Positions 1 to 7,042 are shown, numbered from the stretch's first letter. The stretch: DNA of 8,101 nt from an uncultured Gammaproteobacteria bacterium (GCA_938021685.1 CALIFM010000057.1:1-8101); one strand, 5' to 3'. Numbers and translations are program-made. The notes: generated by a model from the sequence alone, not told the origin.

Positions 1-283
1 CCTGAGTACTAAAGCCCTCTTTTTGTACACTCAAACGAAAGGCACCTGCTTTTTTAAGTTGCTTCTTAGAAATAAAGCGCTTGATATCCACTGGCGTTTT
101 TCCCAAAAACACCCAATCATTGCTTGCGCCCTCAATAGGTGACTGCACCTGAAAATGTACATAGGCTCCCAAAGGATCGGATTGCACTGTAAATGGGACA
201 TTGCGCTTACCTCCTGCACAAGCAACCATTAGCAAAGCCAGCGAACTAATCAATATAACTTTCAGTTTATGCATATTCTTCAT
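1..283 (-). CDS. PEGA-like lipoprotein, C-terminus cut by window edge
   Basis: Reading the minus strand from an ATG at 283-281 gives an open frame of 94 codons that runs off the window without a stop. Residues 1-22 form a lipoprotein signal peptide: basic start (MKNMHKLK), hydrophobic core, then LLMVAC with Cys22 as the probable lipidated residue. The mature part has a PEGA-like pattern: SDPLGAYV near residues 35-42, a loop, LGKTP near 62-66, then VQKEGF near 87-92. The domain usually forms a small beta sandwich in envelope proteins; its function here is unknown. Ala after the cysteine is compatible with outer-membrane sorting (inference). A second ATG at 274-272 is an alternative start; neither has a strong ribosome binding site. 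It lies 88 bases after the similar lipoprotein gene at 372-701, probably in one transcript. A 64-codon frame inside it (31-225) is only a shadow. Confidence 0.75.
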   Translation of the reverse strand, partial: MKNMHKLKVILISSLALLMVACAGGKRNVPFTVQSDPLGAYVHFQVQSPIEGASNDWVFLGKTPVDIKRFISKKQLKKAGAFRLSVQKEGFSTQ

Positions 284-364
284 AAGGATCTATTTAAAGC
301 CATTTGGTGTATTTGCGGTATTAACAAAAAGTCGTAATCTGTTAAAACCTGAGTTTGATGATTA

Positions 365-383
365 AAGAATGTTATTCATTCTT
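365..383 (-). terminator. Weak A/T-rich hairpin over the end of the upstream lipoprotein gene
   Basis: A perfect 7-bp inverted repeat (AAGAATG and CATTCTT, 5-base loop) covers the stop codon and last codons of the gene at 372-701. The stem has only two G-C pairs and no proper U tract follows, so termination would be weak at best. It might instead partly attenuate transcription into the second lipoprotein gene or protect the mRNA end. Confidence 0.2.
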
Positions 384-701
384 GTCTAAATTCATTTCAA
401 CCGATTGCGGCGTAGCCATAGCAGACTTGCGACTGTTATGACGCAAAGTTACCCAAAATGAAGTGGTTTTATCGGCATAACCTTCTTTTTGTACCCGAAT
501 ATTGATGAATTTTCGCTCTTCAGCGTTTTCTTTCCACCATACCTTTAAAGGCGTCACACCCAAAAGTGTTCCATCGTTCACATCCACCACCTCAGCGCCG
601 CTAGGGGTAGAACTAATCATAGCGGCACCATGATAGGAGCAGCCGCTAACCAATGCCAGTACGGCCGAGATAGCAAATAATTTGACAGGTGATATAGCCA
701 T
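372..701 (-). CDS. Small PEGA-like lipoprotein
   Basis: This encodes a 109-residue protein. The start is supported by a GAGG ribosome binding site six bases before the ATG. Residues 1-21 are a clear lipoprotein signal peptide: basic Lys7, a hydrophobic stretch and the lipobox LVSGC, with Cys21 as lipidation site and Ser at +2, which favours the outer membrane. The mature part matches the PEGA-domain pattern: SSTPSGAEVVDV (about 30-41), a turn, LLGVTPLKVWW (about 45-55), then IRVQKEGYADK (about 67-77) ending in beta-rich sequence. The VQKEG(Y/F) and (L)G.TP elements recur in the neighbour at 1-283, so the two may be diverged paralogues. Known PEGA proteins are envelope-associated; no specific role can be given. 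It is not part of the aroB unit by function and has its own candidate promoter at 741-769. Confidence 0.85.
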   Translation of the reverse strand: MAISPVKLFAISAVLALVSGCSYHGAAMISSTPSGAEVVDVNDGTLLGVTPLKVWWKENAEERKFINIRVQKEGYADKTTSFWVTLRHNSRKSAMATPQSVEMNLDKNE

Positions 702-740
702 AAGTAGCCTCGAATTAGGTCGGTCTAGGGTTCGTCTTTA

Positions 741-769
741 AAGATAACCAATTTAGCCTTAACATTCAA
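741..769 (-). promoter_or_regulatory. Candidate sigma70-type promoter for the lipoprotein pair
   Basis: On the minus strand TTGAAT (769-764) and TATCTT (746-741) are separated by exactly 17 bases. Each hexamer matches the consensus at four of six positions. Transcription would start about 33 bases before the ATG at 701, leaving room for the GAGG ribosome binding site. It lies between the aroB stop and the lipoprotein gene, a sensible position, but the match is moderate and chance matches in A/T-rich gaps are common. Confidence 0.35.
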
Positions 770-803
770 TTAATATAAATCAGCGATCACTCTCAAATGC
801 AAT

Positions 804-1892
804 TCATTGGTGAGCAAAGCTGCTTAATGTCTGCATCAACTGCAGCTCCGGCACATCATCAACGATGATCGCTTGTCCAATTTGTTTGTACAAAATAAAG
901 CGCAATTTGCCGTCAGCCACTTTTTTATCAACAGCCATTAACTCACGCAGTTGCTCGGCACTGACGCCCTGCACACCATCAACAGGCAACTTAGCTGCAG
1001 CTACTATCGATTGAACACGCTGTTGGTCTTCGGGTTTGATATACCCCAACCGGCGTGATAAATCAGCCGCCATCACCATACCCAAACCCACTGCTTCGCC
1101 ATGTAACCATTCACCATAACCCTTGGCGCTTTCAATGGCATGACCAAAAGTATGGCCCAAATTAAGCAAGGCTCTTACACCATGTTCTTTTTCGTCTTTC
1201 GCCACAATATCGGCCTTGGCTTGGCAAGAACGTTCTATAATTTGCGCAATAGCTTGCTTGTCACGGCACATAATGGCATTAATATTTTGTTCAATCCACT
1301 CAAGAAACGGCAAATCGCCTAGCAAGCCGTATTTAACGACCTCGGCCATACCAGCAGAGAATTGACGGTCATCCAAACTATCTAAGGTTGCTGTGTCAAT
1401 GATTACCGCTTGCGGTTGATAAAACGCACCTACCATGTTTTTGCCTAAGGCGTGATTCACCCCGGTCTTACCACCTACGGAAGAATCCACCTGTGAAAGC
1501 AATGTTGTCGGCACCTGAATAAACGGCACACCACGCTGATAGCAAGCAGCACAAAAGCCAGATAAGTCGCCTGTTACTCCGCCGCCGAGGGCGATCACGG
1601 TTGTTTTACGGTCACACGGTACTTGCAGCATTTCAGTGAACACTTCATTGGCAGTTTGTAAGGTTTTGGTATGCTCACCATCGGGCAAAACCACGGTTTC
1701 AACATCGCCGAGGCCCGCCAAGCTAGCAAGTGTTTTTTCTAAATAAAGCGGGGCCACCACCTCATTGGAAATCACCACCATTTTTTGCCCTGCTCCAATA
1801 TGAGCGCTAAACAAATCAGCTTTGTCTAGCAAACCTTCTCCGATGTAGATCGGATAACTACGCTCTTTTAACGGAATATTAAGTGTTTTCAT
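804..1892 (-). CDS. aroB: 3-dehydroquinate synthase
   Basis: Second step of the shikimate pathway: cyclises DAHP to 3-dehydroquinate with release of phosphate, in the cytoplasm, using NAD+ and a divalent metal (normally zinc). The product is 362 residues, the usual length. Visible motifs are DGEHTK (71-76), the nucleotide-binding GGGVTGD (103-109), PTTLLSQVDSSVGGKTG (about 128-144) with the substrate-binding lysine, and the metal ligands Glu184, His247 (in NLGHTFGH) and His264 (in LHGEA), all at E. coli numbering. The frame is open 17 codons further upstream to 1943, but those codons lie inside aroK and do not resemble AroB, whereas MKTLNIPL at 1892 matches the family start. The ATG overlaps the end of aroK by 14 bases, so translation is probably coupled. 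No convincing terminator is seen after the stop. Confidence 0.97.
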   Translation of the reverse strand: MKTLNIPLKERSYPIYIGEGLLDKADLFSAHIGAGQKMVVISNEVVAPLYLEKTLASLAGLGDVETVVLPDGEHTKTLQTANEVFTEMLQVPCDRKTTVIALGGGVTGDLSGFCAACYQRGVPFIQVPTTLLSQVDSSVGGKTGVNHALGKNMVGAFYQPQAVIIDTATLDSLDDRQFSAGMAEVVKYGLLGDLPFLEWIEQNINAIMCRDKQAIAQIIERSCQAKADIVAKDEKEHGVRALLNLGHTFGHAIESAKGYGEWLHGEAVGLGMVMAADLSRRLGYIKPEDQQRVQSIVAAAKLPVDGVQGVSAEQLRELMAVDKKVADGKLRFILYKQIGQAIIVDDVPELQLMQTLSSFAHQ

Positions 1893-2391
1893 TGATTTCT
1901 TTTTGCACCCGCTTGGCCATTTGAAAGGCACTGCCCTTACCAACTTGTATAATATGATCCGCGGCTTCGCAATAAAGCGGGTCTCTAGCCGCTAATAATT
2001 CAGTCAACTTTTTTTTCGGGTTTTCAGTTTGTAATAGTGGCCGGTTTTTGCAGTTTCGCAACCGCATCCACAAAGTGCCTATTGAAGCCTGTAGATAAAC
2101 CACTTTTCCTGATCGGACTAATAAGCCGCGATTCGCTTCTTGGGTAACGATGCCGCCCCCTGTGGCTACCACACCATTGAAATTATCAGCTAGCTCTTCC
2201 AGCAAACGCGTTTCACGCAGCCGAAACCCGGCTTCGCCTTCAATATCAAAAATATAGTTGATACTCACGCCGTTGCGCTTTTCCAGCTCTTGATCAGTGT
2301 CGATAAACGGCACCGACATGAGCTTGGCCAGTTTGCGGCCAATGGTCGTCTTACCTACACCCATCAAGCCAATAAGATATATATTGTCCAT
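1879..2391 (-). CDS. aroK: Shikimate kinase
   Basis: Phosphorylates shikimate to shikimate 3-phosphate with ATP in the cytoplasm, the fifth step of the shikimate pathway. The protein is 170 residues, typical for AroK. It shows the Walker A loop GLMGVGKTT near the N-terminus (about 8-16), the DTD shikimate/Mg site (about 31-33), an arginine in GFRLRE (about 55-60), the GGG substrate loop (about 78-80), the lid arginine in NRPLL (about 117) and the adenine-side arginine in ARDPLY (about 136). The ATG at 2391-2389 is preferred; an in-frame TTG directly before it (2394) is possible but less likely. It lies 90 bases after typA and overlaps aroB by 14 bases, the common aroK-aroB pairing. A run of eight A residues encodes the lysines of NPKKKL after the lid. 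Confidence 0.96.
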   Translation of the reverse strand: MDNIYLIGLMGVGKTTIGRKLAKLMSVPFIDTDQELEKRNGVSINYIFDIEGEAGFRLRETRLLEELADNFNGVVATGGGIVTQEANRGLLVRSGKVVYLQASIGTLWMRLRNCKNRPLLQTENPKKKLTELLAARDPLYCEAADHIIQVGKGSAFQMAKRVQKEINENT

Positions 2392-2481
2392 CAATCTTTA
2401 AGCAAAATCGCTTTAACAACCTGACTATAAGCGATCAGCCATCAATTCTCTATGCGCTATTTTGCGCTCAAATATGGGCAA

Positions 2482-4302
2482 TCAAGCCTTGTCTTTAGAG
2501 CGACTGGCGCGCTTGCGGTCACTTTCGCTCAATATCTTTTTACGAATGCGCACGCTTTGTGGTGTGATTTCTACCAACTCGTCATCCTCGATCAGCTCCA
2601 GCGCTGATTCCAAAGTCAATTGCATCGGCGGCTCAAGCACAATGCTATCGTCCTTGCCAGAGGCGCGCACATTAGTAAGTTGCTTGCCCTTTAGCGGGTT
2701 GACCACCAAATCGTTGCGGCGAGAATGAATGCCCACCACCTGGCCTTCATACACTTCAGCGCCGTGACCGATCATCATTTTGCCGCGTTCTTGCAAATTC
2801 CATATAGCAAAGGCTAAGGCCTTGCCGGTCACCATCGAAATCAACGCACCATTGCGCCGCCCGGAAAATTCTCCGTCCACCACCGGTGCGTAGCTATTAA
2901 AAATATGATTTATCAAACCGGTGCCTGAGGTCAGTGTCATAAAGTCGGTTTGAAACCCGATCAGGCCACGCGCGGGCATAAAATACTCGAGCCGCACACG
3001 GCCTTTGCCATCGGGCTGCATGTCTTTAAGCTCACCCTTACGGGCGCCAATCGCTTCCATTACCGCGCCTTGGTGCACTTCTTCGATGTCAATGTTGACG
3101 TCTTCAAACGGTTCGCAGCGCTGGCCATCTACTTCACGATAAATCACCTGCGGGCGCGAAACCGCCACCTCAAAGCCCTCACGGCGCATGGTTTCTAACA
3201 AAATGGACAAATGCAGCTCGCCGCGGCCGGCCACCTCAAACATGTCGGGGTTTTCAGTTTGTGTTACCCGCAGCGCCACATTGTGAATCAGTTCTTTTTC
3301 CAAGCGCTCTAAAATTTGCCTTGAAGTAACAAACTTACCTTCTTTTCCGCAGAACGGTGAGGTGTTTACCTGGAACATCATCGTTACTGTTGGTTGATCA
3401 ACCAACAATGGTGGCAAGGCCTCCGGCGCCTCTGGGTCGCACAAAGTATCAGAAATCGACAGCGACTCAATACCCGTCACGGCAACAATGTCGCCTGCCT
3501 GCGCAGTGTCTACTTCCACTCGCTGTAAGCCATGAAAGCCTAATATTTGCAAAATTCGTCCTGCACGCTTTTTACCCTCCCTGTCTACTACCGCAATGGC
3601 GCTATTGCGTTTGATTTTGCCCCCGCGCACCCGACCAATACCGATAACACCCACAAAATTGGAGTAGTCAACCGATGAAATCTGCATTTGAAACGGTGCG
3701 TCCACATCTACATCTGGCACCGGCGCATGGTCGATAATGGCCTGAAAAAGTGGGTCCATGTTATCTGTTTTCACATCAGCCTCAAGTGTGGCATAACCCT
3801 CGATCGCAGAAGCGTACACAATCGGGAAATCCAGTTGCTCGTCGGTAGCACCTAGGCGATCAAACAAATCGAAAGTTTGGTCTACTACCCAATCAGGACG
3901 CGCGCCATCACGGTCGATTTTATTGATGACCACAATAGGGCTTAAGCCATGCTCAAACGCCTTTTGAGTGACAAACCGTGTTTGTGGCATTGGGCCCTCA
4001 ACAGCATCCACTAGCAGCAACACACTGTCGACCATTGACAACACGCGCTCAACCTCGCCGCCAAAGTCGGCATGACCTGGGGTGTCTACAATATTAATGC
4101 GATAATCATTCCATTTAAGCGCGGTGTTTTTCGACAGAATTGTAATGCCACGCTCTTTTTCAAGGTCGTTGCCGTCCATCACGCGCTCTACAGGGCCAAA
4201 GCGCTCACCCAAGGTGCCAGACTGCTGTAATAAGCGATCTACCAGCGTGGTTTTTCCATGATCAACGTGCGCAATAATGGCGATGTTTCGTAAGTCTTTC
4301 AT
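2482..4302 (-). CDS. typA: Ribosome-associated translational GTPase TypA/BipA
   Basis: Translational GTPase related to EF-G and LepA that binds the 70S ribosome. In enterobacteria it assists 50S assembly and growth in the cold or under stress (family knowledge). The product is 606 residues, matching the usual length. The G domain shows G1 AHVDHGKT (11-18), the switch-I element EKERGITI (about 48-55), G3 DTPGHADF (73-80) and G4 NKID (127-130). Further on are the beta-barrel domain (QMQISSVDYSNFVGVIGIGR), the EF-G-like segment GRGELHLSILLE and the TypA-specific C-terminal region with SRGLIGF-like ARGLIGF and GHGAEVYEGQ. The frame is open eight codons further to 4326, but MKDLRNIAII at 4302 fits the family and the extra residues do not. 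No clear ribosome binding site precedes this ATG; see the hairpins at 4312-4340. The next genes in the same direction are aroK and aroB. Confidence 0.98.
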   Translation of the reverse strand: MKDLRNIAIIAHVDHGKTTLVDRLLQQSGTLGERFGPVERVMDGNDLEKERGITILSKNTALKWNDYRINIVDTPGHADFGGEVERVLSMVDSVLLLVDAVEGPMPQTRFVTQKAFEHGLSPIVVINKIDRDGARPDWVVDQTFDLFDRLGATDEQLDFPIVYASAIEGYATLEADVKTDNMDPLFQAIIDHAPVPDVDVDAPFQMQISSVDYSNFVGVIGIGRVRGGKIKRNSAIAVVDREGKKRAGRILQILGFHGLQRVEVDTAQAGDIVAVTGIESLSISDTLCDPEAPEALPPLLVDQPTVTMMFQVNTSPFCGKEGKFVTSRQILERLEKELIHNVALRVTQTENPDMFEVAGRGELHLSILLETMRREGFEVAVSRPQVIYREVDGQRCEPFEDVNIDIEEVHQGAVMEAIGARKGELKDMQPDGKGRVRLEYFMPARGLIGFQTDFMTLTSGTGLINHIFNSYAPVVDGEFSGRRNGALISMVTGKALAFAIWNLQERGKMMIGHGAEVYEGQVVGIHSRRNDLVVNPLKGKQLTNVRASGKDDSIVLEPPMQLTLESALELIEDDELVEITPQSVRIRKKILSESDRKRASRSKDKA

Positions 4303-4311
4303 ACAAGAATG

Positions 4312-4340
4312 GCCCGTACCGGGCACTTGCGCAAAGCAAG
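4312..4340 (-). promoter_or_regulatory. Two adjacent hairpins in the typA leader
   Basis: On the minus strand, two perfect small inverted repeats sit back to back just before typA. The first is CTTGC-TTTGC-GCAAG (4340-4326). The second is GCCCG-GTA-CGGGC (4324-4312), ending nine bases before the ATG. They are one base apart and occupy the place where a Shine-Dalgarno sequence would sit. Whether they affect translation, temperature response or protein binding is not known; the structures are seen, the role is inferred. Short stems of this size can occur by chance. Confidence 0.35.
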
Positions 4341-4359
4341 CTAAAAATAAGGGGTGGGC

Positions 4360-4365
4360 ATTGTA
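4360..4365 (-). promoter_or_regulatory. Candidate -10 box for typA
   Basis: On the minus strand TACAAT matches the sigma70 -10 consensus at five of six positions. A start just downstream would give a leader of about 50 bases that includes both hairpins at 4312-4340. No acceptable -35 hexamer lies 16-18 bases upstream, so this is only a suggestion. The surrounding stretch 4366-4466 holds nothing else recognisable. Confidence 0.25.
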
Positions 4366-4466
4366 TGCGATTTGCCGCCTGAATTAGGCGCTGTTTTGCC
4401 GCAAACCACGGCTATTTAACCTTAATTTAAGCTAGTCTGAGACCATTTCAGCAAAACAGGCAAACT

Positions 4467-4484
4467 TGCTTGGCACACCAAGCA
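4467..4484 (-). terminator. Probable weak terminator after argB
   Basis: A perfect 7-bp stem with a 4-base loop (TGCTTGG-TGTG-CCAAGCA on the minus strand) begins about 15 bases after the argB stop codon. The following bases (AGTTTGCCTGTTTT) are only partly U rich, so it is not a textbook intrinsic terminator. Its position between argB and the typA leader supports a transcript boundary here. Confidence 0.4.
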
Positions 4485-4498
4485 CAAAACATCACACC

Positions 4499-5389
4499 TC
4501 AAGCAGCGCTAATCTGGGTGCCTATGCCACTATCAGTAAAGGTTTCTAACAGCAAACAATGGTCAACGCGACCATCCAAAATAATAGCTGAATTTACCCC
4601 ACCGTTCACTGCAGAAAGCGCGCACTCCACTTTGGGCAGCATGCCACCTTCAATGGTGCCGTTTTTAATTAGCTTGGCAATCGCCTTTGCATCTAGCTCT
4701 GGCAATAGTACGCCGTCTTTATCATTTACGCCCGGAGTATTGGTCAGTAATAATAGCTTTTCCGCCTGTAAAGTGACTGCTAGCTCACCCGCCACAATAT
4801 CAGCATTGATATTATAAGTTTGCCCTGCCTCGTCCACGCCTACCGGCGCAATCACGGGAATGAAAGATTTTGCCTCTAAAAGCTGCACAATACTGGGATC
4901 AATTGATTCAACTGCCCCCACGTGGCCATAGTCGATAATTTCGTTGCGCTGCAGCACAGGGTCATTTTTTTTCACTGTCAGTTTGCTGGCTTTGATCAAA
5001 CCGCCATCTTTGCCAGACAAACCCACTGCTTGTCCGCCTTGCAGGTTGATCATGTTGACAATATCCTTATTCACTAAGCCTCCTAATACCATTTCTACCA
5101 CATCCATGGTATCACTATCAGTGACTCGCATCCCGTCAATGAATGTGGACTCTTTGCCAATACGCTCTAACAGTTTGCTAATTTGTGGCCCGCCACCATG
5201 CACCACTACTGGGTTGATGCCAACCGCTTTAAGCAACACTACATCGCGTGCAAAACTGAGCTTAAGCTTATCGTCAGTCATGGCATTACCACCATACTTC
5301 ACTACCAAAGTTTTGCCACGATAACGCTGGATATATGGCAAGGCCTCGGTCAGGGTATTAGCGACTATAGTAGAGTGATTTGCAGGCAT
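4499..5389 (-). CDS. argB: N-acetylglutamate kinase
   Basis: Second step of arginine synthesis: phosphorylates N-acetyl-L-glutamate with ATP in the cytoplasm. The product is 296 residues, normal for the family. It shows the amino acid kinase signatures VVKYGGNAM (29-37, catalytic Lys31), VHGGGPQI (63-70), GMRVTD (86-91) with the substrate arginine, LSGKDGGLIKA (124-134), YNINADIVAG (192-201) and GGMLPKVE (248-255) with catalytic Lys253. About 25 residues precede the kinase fold (ALPYIQRYRGKT), as in the arginine-inhibited hexameric enzymes of Pseudomonas, and the C-terminus TDSGIGT also fits that type, so feedback inhibition by arginine is likely (inference). A GGA lies about seven bases before the ATG. 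The gene starts 27 bases after the membrane glycosyltransferase gene and probably shares its transcript, an unusual partner for argB. Confidence 0.97.
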   Translation of the reverse strand: MPANHSTIVANTLTEALPYIQRYRGKTLVVKYGGNAMTDDKLKLSFARDVVLLKAVGINPVVVHGGGPQISKLLERIGKESTFIDGMRVTDSDTMDVVEMVLGGLVNKDIVNMINLQGGQAVGLSGKDGGLIKASKLTVKKNDPVLQRNEIIDYGHVGAVESIDPSIVQLLEAKSFIPVIAPVGVDEAGQTYNINADIVAGELAVTLQAEKLLLLTNTPGVNDKDGVLLPELDAKAIAKLIKNGTIEGGMLPKVECALSAVNGGVNSAIILDGRVDHCLLLETFTDSGIGTQISAA

Positions 5390-5416
5390 AAATAATTCCG
5401 TATCTGAGGGTCAGCT

Positions 5417-7012
5417 TTAGTCAACTATTGTTCTAACGTCCTGGGTATCATCTATTTGCTCACCGTTAGCGCTGCGTTTACGATTTACCTCAATAATCAA
5501 CACTTGTGCGCCCTTTTCATTTTCAAAAATGCGTACCGGCTCTCTACGCACCAAAATCGGAACGTTGACAGCATATTCAGCATTCTGCGGCTTCACATTA
5601 AATACTAGATAATCGAAATTCTCACGCGCTATTAAGGCTGAAATCTTATAGTTTCTCCAATCATACCAATATTCGCTAATTTCCGCGTCCCCACCATAGT
5701 AATGCGCCACAATGCGGTTATTGGTGAACACTGTGGCATCAGCAGCTGTATTATGTGCCAGCCATTTACCAGCGGATTTCAAATAATGCTTCTTAGTGCC
5801 TAAATCTAAGCTTTTTAGGCCAGCCAAGCAAATCAAGCTGACCACCACCAGATAAGCTACTTTACTTTTTTTACTGGCCGCCCCCAATTTTGTTGAGCGC
5901 ATCCATTTTGCCAACAAGAAGGGAACCGGTAACAACATCAATACAGCTGCCGCCAAGGGATACCGGTCACTTAAAAACCATTGCACAATCACGAAGGCAA
6001 ACAAAATGCTAAGAGCAACGCCCAGCAAAAAGCGCCAAGGCTTCATTAAGGTTGTTTGCGGAAACACATTGCCACGCCGGCCAACTGCGACCACAAACAA
6101 GCCAAAGTAAATGTAATACAGCGCGTGCATGAGCTCAAAAAACACAATAGTTGCCGCCGACCATAACAAGACCGCCATTGCATAAGAGCGTGAATAACCG
6201 GCTAACACTTTGGTTTGAATAGCGTGAATACGCTTGTCCAGCTGCTCAATAAGCTGCAACCATACAGTTTCTAGAAAATGTAGCGGCTCATTAAAAATGC
6301 TCATGTAAGTTAATTTGCCGTCGGGGACAAAATTCCACCAACTTAGCAACACCAACATAATAATCATCAAAACCAATGTGAGGCCCATCGCCAACCAAGG
6401 CGCCGATTTTCGGCCAGTAGCAGCGGCGATCAAATAAATCTGTGACATCACCAGAAAAATCAAACCTTCTATGCGAAACAATGCAGATAAGGCAAAAAAC
6501 CCCACAGCCAGCATATTTTGCTGCTTTTTTTGCTGCTTTTTTTGCTGCAAAAAATAAGCAAAATAATAATAACAACCCGTCATGAACAGCGCCAAAAAAG
6601 CCGGATCACGAATCAGATAAGGACGTATTTTATTCAAAACCGGAAGCGCCAGTATGATAAGCAAAGCAAAGCCCAACTCACCACGGCGGCCGCCTAACAA
6701 GCCAACCACCGCCAAAAAAGCTATCGTTAACCAAACAAAAGCAATGGCATCGATCAAGTGGGCCGCTATCTCGAGCTCTAAAAACGTGACCTTGCTAACA
6801 ATGGCCATTAAGGCAGCGTAAAACGGCCATTTGAAGGTTTGTACCGCCTCACTCCAGCGGCCATCGAGGAAATTTTGTGCGGATTTTATGTATTCAATGC
6901 CATCATTATTGACAACATCGTCTACAATATTAGCCCAAATAGAAATGAGCATGCTGCCCACGATCGCCAGCAACAATAAGCGCTTATCAAGTTTTAGTAA
7001 TTGTGCTATCAC
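5417..7012 (-). CDS. Multi-spanning membrane glycosyltransferase, GT-C type (ArnT/PMT-like)
   Basis: A 531-residue inner-membrane protein with roughly ten to twelve hydrophobic segments (about 11-30, 62-77, 82-107, 113-126, 137-155, 167-198, 204-226, 275-310, 325-345, 350-367, 383-398) and a soluble C-terminal domain of about 130 residues. The N-terminal layout is that of GT-C enzymes using lipid-linked sugars: one membrane helix, then an outer loop with Asp31-Asp32 and NNDGIEYIKSAQNFLDGRW (about 35-53), then KWPFYAALMA, and later RDP (135-137) and FRIEGL (179-184). The acceptor and sugar are unknown; lipid A, a glycan or a protein are all possible. The start is a GTG at 7012; an upstream in-frame stop leaves no alternative except internal codons such as Met21. 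A 12-bp repeat encodes QQKKQQKKQQ (156-165) in a probable cytoplasmic loop. It reads toward argB and diverges from the GT2 gene at 7064. Confidence 0.8.
   Translation of the reverse strand: MIAQLLKLDKRLLLLAIVGSMLISIWANIVDDVVNNDGIEYIKSAQNFLDGRWSEAVQTFKWPFYAALMAIVSKVTFLELEIAAHLIDAIAFVWLTIAFLAVVGLLGGRRGELGFALLIILALPVLNKIRPYLIRDPAFLALFMTGCYYYFAYFLQQKKQQKKQQNMLAVGFFALSALFRIEGLIFLVMSQIYLIAAATGRKSAPWLAMGLTLVLMIIMLVLLSWWNFVPDGKLTYMSIFNEPLHFLETVWLQLIEQLDKRIHAIQTKVLAGYSRSYAMAVLLWSAATIVFFELMHALYYIYFGLFVVAVGRRGNVFPQTTLMKPWRFLLGVALSILFAFVIVQWFLSDRYPLAAAVLMLLPVPFLLAKWMRSTKLGAASKKSKVAYLVVVSLICLAGLKSLDLGTKKHYLKSAGKWLAHNTAADATVFTNNRIVAHYYGGDAEISEYWYDWRNYKISALIARENFDYLVFNVKPQNAEYAVNVPILVRREPVRIFENEKGAQVLIIEVNRKRSANGEQIDDTQDVRTIVD
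6515..6547 (-). repeat. 12-bp tandem repeat (CAG CAA AAA AAG) inside the membrane glycosyltransferase
   Basis: Two perfect copies of a 12-base unit plus a partial third encode QQKK-QQKK-QQ at residues 156-165. Each unit has seven consecutive A and, in the zero frame, the heptamer A_AAA_AAG (6542-6536 and 6530-6524). Gain or loss of whole units keeps the frame. The repeat lies between two hydrophobic segments, where a charged cytoplasmic loop would be tolerated. It probably arose by replication slippage. Confidence 0.85.
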
Positions 7013-7014
7013 GA

Positions 7015-7042
7015 AATAATTAAGCCCTAATAATCAAGCCCT
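7015..7042. repeat. 14-bp tandem repeat in the divergent intergenic gap
   Basis: Plus-strand units AATAATTAAGCCCT (7015-7028) and AATAATCAAGCCCT (7029-7042) are directly adjacent and differ at one base. They fill more than half of the 51-base gap between the two divergent glycosyltransferase genes, beginning three bases upstream of the GTG of the membrane protein. The placement would suit a transcription-factor site or duplicated leader, but no known operator is recognised and no good -35/-10 pair was found here in either direction. Confidence 0.75.

Noticed and set aside
31..225. A 64-codon minus-strand frame
   Set aside because: It is out of frame with, and covered by, the lipoprotein gene that starts at 283, which has a signal peptide and PEGA-like motifs.
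1893..1943. N-terminal extension of AroB by 17 residues
   Set aside because: The extension lies within aroK, does not resemble AroB, and the ATG at 1892 gives the family length and residue numbering.
2009..2016. A8 run with slippery heptamer in aroK as a frameshift site
   Set aside because: The -1 frame ends within three codons, and the lysine-rich segment fits a loop after the lid of an otherwise intact enzyme.
2395..2481. Promoter or terminator between typA and aroK
   Set aside because: Only a 4-bp GCGC stem and an isolated TATAGT without a matching -35 box are present; neither is convincing, so readthrough from typA is the simpler view.
2462..3614. Several plus-strand open frames of 82-88 codons opposite typA
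   Set aside because: They lie antisense to a highly conserved gene, are low in recognisable structure and reflect codon bias of typA.
4370..4402. Repeated TTTGCCGC and a 5-bp inverted repeat (CGCCT/AGGCG) upstream of typA
   Set aside because: The units are short, imperfectly arranged and match no known operator; chance is likely.
4470..5395. Plus-strand open frames of 70-126 codons opposite argB
   Set aside because: They are antisense shadows of argB with no domain or ribosome binding support.
6291..6575. A separate 94-codon minus-strand gene within the membrane glycosyltransferase
   Set aside because: It lies fully inside a convincing membrane-protein gene in the -1 frame, has no ribosome binding site of note, and its AAKKAAKK stretch is just the 12-bp repeat read out of frame. 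It matters only as the possible frameshift extension.
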